DNA of 8,499 bases from Elusimicrobiota bacterium (GTDB lineage: Bacteria > Elusimicrobiota > Elusimicrobia > UBA1565 > UBA9628): contig JACQBB010000070.1 in assembly GCA_016194625.1 (NCBI GenBank), positions 1 through 8,499 on the forward strand. Direction: 5' to 3'. Position numbers and translations under genes: made by a program. Below are positions 1-5,690 of this stretch, piece by piece. The stretch's first letter is position 1, and every line of letters begins with the position of its first letter. The notes beneath the pieces were generated by a model. That model saw only the letters and a list, made by a program, of their open reading frames with translations, was not told where the DNA came from and searched no databases.

Positions 1-501
1 AACACGGGCACGCCCGCGCCGCCGCCGGCCGCTCCCGCCGCGCGCCCGGCCGCCGCGCCCGCCAAGCCGAAGGCGCGCTTCAGCGAGTTCGGGGTGCGCG
101 TCGCGTACGCCGACACCGACAAGCTCGGCATCATCTACTACGCGAACTACCTCAAGTTCTTCGAGCAGGGCCGCACCGAGCTCATGCGCGGCCTGGGCGT
201 GCGCTACCGCGACCTGGAGATCCAGCGCAAGCTGTTCCTGCCGGCCGTCGAGGCGCGCATCCAGTACCTGGCGCCCAGCCGCTACGACGACCTGCTCACC
301 ATCCGCACTTGGATCGCGGACCTCGGCAAGGCCAGCATCAGCTTCGAGTGCGACGTCGTGGACAAGGACCTGGGCGGCAAGGTCTGCGCGCGCGGCTTCT
401 CGCGCCACGCCGTCGTCAACGACCTGTGGCGCACGACCCGGATCCCGGAGGACCTCCGCGTCCTGCTGGCGCCCTGCGTGGGCCGCGGCCCCGGCCGCTG
501 A
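1..501 (+). CDS. Acyl-CoA thioesterase, YbgC/FadM-like hot-dog fold (5' end outside window)
   Basis: This is predicted to hydrolyse acyl-CoA thioesters in the cytoplasm. The frame is open from the first base and has no ATG, GTG or TTG before a GTG at 94. Starting at 94 would cut off the first strand of the fold, so the true start is probably upstream of the window. The visible 166 residues begin with about 25 Ala/Pro-rich residues, then FSEFGVRVAYADTD. The family signature YADTDKLGIIYYANYLKFFE (residues about 36-55 of the visible part) contains the DTD whose first Asp aligns with the catalytic Asp of YbgC-type enzymes. The YHANY His is Tyr here, a variant I recall in many family members. The rest (RTELMR, QYLAPSRYDD, ISFECDVVD) matches the 4HBT superfamily along its whole length. 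The Ala/Pro stretch is not typical and suggests a linker to another upstream domain. The stop is TGA at 499-501. The physiological substrate cannot be told from sequence. Confidence 0.88.
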   Translation, partial: NTGTPAPPPAAPAARPAAAPAKPKARFSEFGVRVAYADTDKLGIIYYANYLKFFEQGRTELMRGLGVRYRDLEIQRKLFLPAVEARIQYLAPSRYDDLLTIRTWIADLGKASISFECDVVDKDLGGKVCARGFSRHAVVNDLWRTTRIPEDLRVLLAPCVGRGPGR

Positions 502-571
502 CCTCGGCCGGCGCGGTTGGCCGTCTCGTCGCTCCGTTGTGGAGAGGACGGACCCTCGCGTCCCGGAGCCG

Positions 572-580
572 GGAGGAGGA
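572..580 (+). promoter_or_regulatory. Strong Shine-Dalgarno for the nitroreductase
   Basis: GGAGGAGGA lies 3 nt before ATG 584. It fixes the start at 584. The upstream in-frame GTG at 539 and the internal ATGs at 629 and 638 have no comparable site. Confidence 0.8.
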
Positions 581-583
581 CGC

Positions 584-1198
584 ATGCTCGAGACCAAGAC
601 CAGCCGGGGAGCCGTCCGGGACCCCGCGATGAGCGCGATGGACGCCATCCGCCTGCGCCGCTCGGTGCGCGCCTACGCGCCGCGGCCGGTGGACGAGCCG
701 ACGGTGCGAAGGCTCCTGGACGCGGCGGTGCACGCTCCGACCGCGATGCACGAGGAGCCGTGGGCCTTCGCCGTGATCCAGGACCGCGCGGTCCTCAAGC
801 GGCTCTCGGACAAGGCCAAGGAGACTCTGGACGAGGTCGCGCACCGCCTCCGCCCGCACGCGAGCCCGGCCGACCACGTCTTCATCCCGCCGGAGAACGT
901 GTTCTACGACGCGGGGACGCTCATCGTGGTCTACGGCCGGCCGATGGGCCCGTTCGTCGCCGCCGACTGCTGGCTGGCGGCCGAGAACCTGATGCTGGCG
1001 GCGCGCGCGATGGGGCTGGGGACCTGCGTGATCGGCCTGGCCGTGCCGGCGCTGAACGCGCCCGAGTGGAAGGCGGAGCTGGGCGTGCCGGCCGAGCTGA
1101 CGGCGTACGCGCCGATCGTCGTCGGGACGCCGGCCGGCCAGACCCCGCCGGTGGGCCGGCGCGAGCCGGAGGTCCTGGCGTGGCGTCGGGGCGGCTGA
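584..1198 (+). CDS. Nitroreductase-family FMN oxidoreductase
   Basis: This 204-residue protein is predicted to be a cytoplasmic FMN-dependent NAD(P)H oxidoreductase of the nitroreductase superfamily, which normally works as a homodimer. The N-terminal MDAIRLRRSVRAY contains the RRSVR motif (residues 25-29) that holds the FMN phosphate. Residues 51-62, APTAMHEEPWAF, match the family's 'AP(S/T)..(N/H)..PW.F' segment. Residues 128-151, with AAENLMLAARAMGLGTC, match the conserved core helix and the GLG flavin-contact loop. APIVVGTPAG near the C-terminus is the usual last core strand. Length is normal for the smaller family members. ATG 584 is chosen because of the Shine-Dalgarno; it leaves about 18 residues before the core. 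It lies 82 bp after the thioesterase on the same strand, so co-transcription is possible. The reaction and substrate (nitroaromatic, quinone, enoyl or other) cannot be assigned. Confidence 0.9.
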   Translation: MLETKTSRGAVRDPAMSAMDAIRLRRSVRAYAPRPVDEPTVRRLLDAAVHAPTAMHEEPWAFAVIQDRAVLKRLSDKAKETLDEVAHRLRPHASPADHVFIPPENVFYDAGTLIVVYGRPMGPFVAADCWLAAENLMLAARAMGLGTCVIGLAVPALNAPEWKAELGVPAELTAYAPIVVGTPAGQTPPVGRREPEVLAWRRGG

Positions 1199-1249
1199 GG
1201 GCGTCCGCGGCCGTCGAAAAATAAGGGCGCCCGCGCCGGGAACCGGGGC

Positions 1250-1286
1250 TTGACAAGTCCAGGGTCCGGGGTCACCCTTAGAGGGT
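1250..1286 (+). promoter_or_regulatory. Possible promoter/operator upstream of the large signalling gene
   Basis: The 104-bp gap before the large gene holds a perfect -35-like TTGACA at 1250-1255. At 17-18 bp spacing I do not see a good -10 hexamer, so the promoter call is weak. Just downstream the 5-mer AGGGT/ACCCT occurs three times in alternating orientation: AGGGT 1261-1265, ACCCT 1274-1278, AGGGT 1282-1286. The last two form the hairpin-like palindrome ACCCT-TAG-AGGGT. This may be an operator or a leader hairpin in a short 5' UTR. No clear Shine-Dalgarno precedes ATG 1303. Confidence 0.3.
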
Positions 1287-1302
1287 CGCCGCACCCCCCG
1301 GT

Positions 1303-4300
1303 ATGATCCCGCGCGCGATGCTGTCGCTCCTGTTCGTCCTGGCCCCGCTGCTCTCCGCGGGAGCTCCCGCCGACGCGCAGACGGCCTCCGACGCGTCCTC
1401 GGCCGTCCCCGCCGCCGCCCGGCAGATCTCCGTCCTGCGCGACGCCGTCCGTCCCCTGGAGCGCGACTACGCGGCCGCCGTCCGCCGGCCGGTCGCGCCC
1501 GCGCTGAAGGAACTCGGCGTCCGCCTGGCCGCCGTCGAGGCCGCGGTCGCGCGCTCCGCCCCCGGGAAGGCCCCCAAGGTCCGCGCCCTCGCCAAGTCCG
1601 CCGCGGAGGCGTCCGCCCTGGAAGCCGCGTTCACGGCGCCGGGCGCGCAGGTCCTGCCCGCCGCGTCGGCCGCGCCGCTGGTCAAGCGCGTGCGCGACAT
1701 CGCCTCCGCCTACGCCGCGCTGTTCCCGGAGACCGCGTGGACCGTGGGCGCGGGCTCGGCGGCGGGCGTCCCGCCGGCCTTGAGGCGCGCGCCGGACGCG
1801 CCCCGCTCCCTGGCGGGGGCGAGCCGCGCCGCCGTCGACCCCTCGCGCTATTTCGAGGGCGTCTCGGCCCGCTCCGCGCTGGCCGACCCCCGCGCCGGTC
1901 CGGCGATGCTCTCGTCCCACGGTCCGGCGATGCTCGCGTCGCACGGCCCGGCGGCCGTCTCCGCGCGTCCGACGCCGGCGCTGACGAACGCGCGCGCGTC
2001 GTTCTCCGCCGGCGGCGTCAGCCGGAACGCGCCCGCGGCCGTGCCCGCGCCTCTGGCCGCCCGCGTGCCGGCGGCGCCGCCGGCGCCGACCGAGGCGACC
2101 GCCTGCGCGGCGGCGCTCTCCGAGAACCCGACCTTCGCCAAGATGTGCGCGGACCACCCGACGATCGCGCCGCTGCTCGCGGGCGTCGTCCAGGCCTTCC
2201 ACGACCAGTTCCTCACCAAGGAGGGCCTGCTCCAGAACCTCCTGTTCATGGTCATCGGCATCGCGCTCGCGGCGATGTCGGGCTTCGGCCTGGTCGCCAA
2301 GCTCGTGACCTCGCTGATCTCGTTCGGGCTGATGGGCTGGACGATCTGGGAGCTGCTGAAGCAGGGCGGCCTGGCGGCGCTGACGATCGCGAAGACCGAC
2401 AAGACCGACGCCCGCCACGCCGGCGCGCTCAAGGAGGTCGGCAACGTCGTCGGCACGGTCCTGATCCTGGCGCTGTTCGCGGCGCTGGGCTACGCGGCGG
2501 GCAAATCGAAGCCGGCGGCCGGGGCGATGGAGGTGATGACGAACAAGCTCGGCGAGGCGCTGGGCAACGCGGGGTTCGTGAAGGGCGCCGCTGCCGCCGA
2601 CGCGGCGCTGCCGGCCGGGGCGCGCGCCGCGCTGGCGCGCCTGTTCCCGAAGACGACGGCGAGCGCGACGACGGTCGCGGTCAAGGAGGTCGCCCCGCCG
2701 CCGCCGCCGGGGTCCGTGACGCGCGCCCAGCTGTCCTACTACGCGAAGGGCGGCCAGGGCACGGTGTACCGCGTCGAGGGCGCCCCCGACGTGGTCAAGG
2801 TGTACGACCGCCTGGACCACCCCGCCACGCAGGACCACCTGCGCACCCAGAAGGAGATCCACGACGAGCTGGCCGCTGCGGGCCTGCCGGTGAAGACGGT
2901 CCCGGTCGACGTGGTCGCCGTCGGCGAAGGCCAGTACGGCCTGCGCATGCCGAAGGTCGAGGGCCGCTCGCTCGAGGCGGAGCTCAGCCTGCTGCGTTCG
3001 GAGAACCCGCGCGACCCGCGGATCCCTCAGCTGGAAAGCCAGGCACGCGAGTACTTGGGGCGCGTGGATGCGCTGACCGAGGCGCGCTTCGGCAAGCCGC
3101 TGGCCGACCGGCCCACCAACACCTGGAAGGCGCCCGGCGCCGAGGACTTCTCGAATTTCCTGGTCACCCACGACGCCGCCGGCCGCCCGACCCTGATCAA
3201 CATCGACCCGTTCAACATGGGCCGGTACACGACCGAGATGGCGCGCGGGGGGATCAAGGCCCCGGCGCCCTCGCCCGCGGAGCTGCTGGCGCGGTTCGAA
3301 GCCAAGGACCCGGCCCAGGCGCGCGCCGCGCGCGCGGCGCTGGAGACCGACGCGATGACGGGCGTGCCGAACCGCGCCTACGTGGAGCGCGTCGCCCCGG
3401 CGAAGATCCGCGCGGTCGCCGCCGAGGGCGGGCGCCCGACCGTCGCGATGCTGGACATGAACAACTTCGGCGCGGTCAACGAGGGGCTGTCCGCGATGCA
3501 CGGCCCGACCGCCGGCGCGGCCCGCGCCGACGCGGTCCTGGTCAAGGCGTCGGCCCGCCTGAAGGGCCTGGCCGGCCAGTACGGCGTCGAGTTCGGCCGC
3601 TTCGGCGGCGAGGAGTTCGTCGTCATCGGAGACCGGGCCTCCGTGCACAAGTTCATGGAGGCTTCGCGCGCGGAGTTCGCGAACGGCCAGGCGCTGCGCG
3701 ACGCGGGACTGACCGCCGAGGAGCACACGGCGATCCAGCGGGCGGCGGAGAAGAAGGGCCGCGGCGACCAGTCGATCGGCGACTTCACGGCGGGCGTCGC
3801 TCCGGCCGCGCCGGCGGGGGAGTTCGCGAACGCCCTGCACGCCGCGGACGAGGCGTTGAACTTCGCCAAGCAGAACGGCGGCCGCGGCCACGCCTTCGAG
3901 CCCGGCGCGGCGCCCGGCGCGCCCGCGTTCGGCGCGACCCCGGCGGCGCTGTCCGGGCCGGAACTGCTGGAAGCCCGCGCGCTCAAGTACTCGCGCGACC
4001 GACGCGCGACGGTGCGCGATCCGAACGTCGCCGACCGCATGGCCGAGCTCAAGGAGAAGCTCGGACCCGAGGGCTTCGCCGAGTTCTCCCAGGTGGCCTT
4101 CCGCGACGGCCTGACCGGCGCGCGGACCAAGGAGTATCTCGCCGCGAAGGCCCCCGAGTGGAAGGCGAAGTACCCCGAGGGCGCGCCGGCTTCGATGGTC
4201 TCCGCGCGCGGGCTGAAGATGATCAACGACGCGCTCGGCCACGAGGCGGGGGACGCCTACCTCGCCGCGCTGGGGCGCGTGGTCCGCGAGGCCGCGACGC

Positions 4301-5232
4301 GCGGCCGTCTCGAGGACCCCGTCCGCTACGCGTCGAAGGACTTCCTGTTCGTCGGCGACGGCTCCGCCGCCGCCGCGGACCAGGCCGCGACCGCGATGGC
4401 CGCGCTGATGCGCGGCGAAGGGATCTTGGGCGCCGCGCAGAAGGCGAAGCTCGCCGAATGGGCGCGCGCCAATCACCAGGAAGTTCCCGCCGACCTGGGC
4501 ACCCTGCGCGCCGTCTCCGCCTCTCCGTCCGACCCGGCCCTGGCCGCGAAGGCGCGGGCCGACGCCAACCCCGTCGCCCCGATCGTGGACGCGTTGGTCC
4601 ACCTCCTCGAGGAGACGAAGGCCGTCGAGCAGGGCGTCGCGTCGCCGCTGCCGCCGCTGCAGCCCACGATGAAGCCTTCGGACCTGCGCGCGCCGGATCC
4701 GGTCGCCGCCGGCGTCCCGGACCGCGGGCCCGCCGCCGGCGGGCTCTCCCGCGCTCCGGCCGAGGAAGGAGCGGCGGTCCCGGAGCCCCGGTACAACTCC
4801 CCGAACTCCCGGCACCGCGCGCAGCGGGTGGTCCAGGGCAGCACGCCGAAGTCGGTGAACACCGTCGCGGAGCCGTGGGTCCCGATGGCGGAGCACGCCC
4901 GGGCGATGAACATGGGAGAGGGCGTCCATCAGGTCGACGGCAAGACCTACCGCGTCTCCGAGGCCAACACTCCCTCCGGGCGGGTGCTGGTCGTGGCCGA
5001 GGACGGCCCGACGCCGCGCGTCTGGCGCTACGGCGTCCACGAGAAGAGCTATCATCCGATCGACGGCCCCGGGATGCACGTCCTCACCCGCGGCGAATAC
5101 AAGGTCCTCGGCATGTACAACGAGATGGGCATCGAGCGCGCGAACCCGATCCTCGACAAGATGGGCTATTCGAAGGAGGACCGCGCCAAGCCTTTCGCCG
5201 TCTGGACCATCCTCCATCCGGGCGCGCAGTGA
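1303..5232 (+). CDS. Large membrane signalling protein: kinase-like domain plus tandem GGDEF domains
   Basis: This 1309-residue protein is probably an inner-membrane cyclic-dinucleotide signalling protein. Seen in order: signal peptide 1-26 (MIPRAMLSLLFVLAPLLSAG, ADA-Q cleavage); Ala-rich helical region about 30-145; Ala/Pro low-complexity 146-265; hydrophobic segments about 312-333, 334-352 and 378-400; Pro-rich linker 463-469. The kinase-like domain spans about 475-640, with glycine loop AKGGQGTVYRV (481-491), K499 in VVKVYD, hinge-like RMPKVEGRSLEAEL, SNFLV with N618, and LINIDPFN with D635. The usual HRD Asp, expected near 613, is Ala. GGDEF-1 spans about 681-866: DAMTGVPNR, metal Asp D718, N726, GGEEF 768-772 and ADEALNFAK; no RxxD inhibitory site. 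GGDEF-2 spans about 931-1037: DGLTGART and INDALGHEAGD, but Ser967 replaces the metal Asp and ASKDF (1010-1014) replaces GGDEF. The C-terminal 1160-1309 module is unrecognised. ATG 1303 is preferred over 1318 because it adds the signal peptide's Arg. Whether GGDEF-1 makes c-di-GMP is inference. Confidence 0.85.
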   Translation: MIPRAMLSLLFVLAPLLSAGAPADAQTASDASSAVPAAARQISVLRDAVRPLERDYAAAVRRPVAPALKELGVRLAAVEAAVARSAPGKAPKVRALAKSAAEASALEAAFTAPGAQVLPAASAAPLVKRVRDIASAYAALFPETAWTVGAGSAAGVPPALRRAPDAPRSLAGASRAAVDPSRYFEGVSARSALADPRAGPAMLSSHGPAMLASHGPAAVSARPTPALTNARASFSAGGVSRNAPAAVPAPLAARVPAAPPAPTEATACAAALSENPTFAKMCADHPTIAPLLAGVVQAFHDQFLTKEGLLQNLLFMVIGIALAAMSGFGLVAKLVTSLISFGLMGWTIWELLKQGGLAALTIAKTDKTDARHAGALKEVGNVVGTVLILALFAALGYAAGKSKPAAGAMEVMTNKLGEALGNAGFVKGAAAADAALPAGARAALARLFPKTTASATTVAVKEVAPPPPPGSVTRAQLSYYAKGGQGTVYRVEGAPDVVKVYDRLDHPATQDHLRTQKEIHDELAAAGLPVKTVPVDVVAVGEGQYGLRMPKVEGRSLEAELSLLRSENPRDPRIPQLESQAREYLGRVDALTEARFGKPLADRPTNTWKAPGAEDFSNFLVTHDAAGRPTLINIDPFNMGRYTTEMARGGIKAPAPSPAELLARFEAKDPAQARAARAALETDAMTGVPNRAYVERVAPAKIRAVAAEGGRPTVAMLDMNNFGAVNEGLSAMHGPTAGAARADAVLVKASARLKGLAGQYGVEFGRFGGEEFVVIGDRASVHKFMEASRAEFANGQALRDAGLTAEEHTAIQRAAEKKGRGDQSIGDFTAGVAPAAPAGEFANALHAADEALNFAKQNGGRGHAFEPGAAPGAPAFGATPAALSGPELLEARALKYSRDRRATVRDPNVADRMAELKEKLGPEGFAEFSQVAFRDGLTGARTKEYLAAKAPEWKAKYPEGAPASMVSARGLKMINDALGHEAGDAYLAALGRVVREAATRGRLEDPVRYASKDFLFVGDGSAAAADQAATAMAALMRGEGILGAAQKAKLAEWARANHQEVPADLGTLRAVSASPSDPALAAKARADANPVAPIVDALVHLLEETKAVEQGVASPLPPLQPTMKPSDLRAPDPVAAGVPDRGPAAGGLSRAPAEEGAAVPEPRYNSPNSRHRAQRVVQGSTPKSVNTVAEPWVPMAEHARAMNMGEGVHQVDGKTYRVSEANTPSGRVLVVAEDGPTPRVWRYGVHEKSYHPIDGPGMHVLTRGEYKVLGMYNEMGIERANPILDKMGYSKEDRAKPFAVWTILHPGAQ
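1897..1944 (+). repeat. Two-copy 24-bp in-frame tandem repeat
   Basis: Two adjacent 24-bp units (1897-1920 and 1921-1944) differ at two bases and encode GPAMLSSH and GPAMLASH. A third partial unit (GPAA) follows. They sit in the Ala/Pro-rich exported region of the large protein (residues 199-214) and look like a recent slippage duplication in a linker. Confidence 0.85.
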
Positions 5233-5690
5233 CCTCCGACCCGAGCGCCGCGCCGCGCCGCATGCTCGACGCCGTCGTCCGCGGCGCGCCCGCGGAGGCC
5301 GCCGTGCGGGACGCGTTGGCCGCGCTGCTGCGCGTCGAGCCCGCGCGCGTACTCTCGGCCCGCGGTCCGGAGCCCGGACGTCCCGAGGTCGCCTACGACC
5401 TGCTCCCGCCGACGGACGGTTTCGGCGCGCAGGTGACCGTCTCCTTCGACCCGTCGCTGCCGTCCGCGCCGCGCGACGACCACGCGTTGGCGGCGGGGCT
5501 CGCCCGGCTCCTCGGAGTCGACGCGCTCGTGCTGGCCGACCCCGCGAACCCGGGCGTCGAGCCGTTCGCCGGCGTCGTCCATCGTCCGGACGGCCGGGCG
5601 TTCCGCGTCCCGCTGCGGGACCTGCCGTCCGGGCAGGTCGCGGTCGTCGAGGACGAGGACCGCTGGCAGCGCTGGACGCCGAAGGCCTAG
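5229..5690 (+). CDS. Small protein of unknown function, translationally coupled to the signalling gene
   Basis: GTG 5229 overlaps the TGA stop (5230-5232) of the large signalling gene in the arrangement GTGA, giving a 153-residue protein. An in-frame ATG at 5262 would give 142 residues. Neither start has a clear Shine-Dalgarno, so translation by termination-reinitiation from the upstream gene is likely. I do not recognise the family. There is no signal peptide or membrane segment. Apparent secondary structure is an N-terminal Ala/Arg-rich helix (residues about 12-40), strands around VAYDLLP and GAQVTVSFDPSL, a helix HALAAGLARLLGV, then strands in FAGVVHRPDGRAFRVPL, ending in an acidic VVEDEDRWQRW tail. 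It looks like a compact alpha/beta cytoplasmic protein. The tight coupling suggests it binds or modulates the upstream protein, possibly its C-terminal module; an immunity- or adaptor-like role is speculation. Its TAG shares CTAG with the stop of the convergent barrel gene. Confidence 0.7.
   Translation: MTSDPSAAPRRMLDAVVRGAPAEAAVRDALAALLRVEPARVLSARGPEPGRPEVAYDLLPPTDGFGAQVTVSFDPSLPSAPRDDHALAAGLARLLGVDALVLADPANPGVEPFAGVVHRPDGRAFRVPLRDLPSGQVAVVEDEDRWQRWTPKA

Noticed and set aside
94..96. GTG 94 as the start of the thioesterase.
   Set aside because: It would remove the first strand before the DTD motif and has no ribosome binding site, while the frame stays open to the window edge.
1199..1249. 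Possible terminator after the nitroreductase, near the AAAAATAA run at 1217-1224.
   Set aside because: No stable stem directly precedes a T-run on the + strand; the A-run is in the wrong orientation for that gene.
416..1294. A 292-codon - strand frame opposite the nitroreductase.
   Set aside because: It is opposite a gene with a strong Shine-Dalgarno and clear FMN-binding motifs; the composition is Arg/His/Pro-rich shadow sequence.
931..5217. A 1428-codon open frame on the - strand opposite the large signalling gene.
   Set aside because: It is Arg/Gly/Ala-rich low-complexity sequence with no recognisable domain, and it lies opposite a frame with clear kinase and GGDEF motifs. Stop codons are rare in alternative frames at this GC content.
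1737..5228. Long + strand open frame overlapping the signalling gene in another phase.
   Set aside because: The translation is repetitive Arg/Gly/Pro/Ala without motifs. Only its last part, from GTG 5229, reads as a plausible protein and is annotated.
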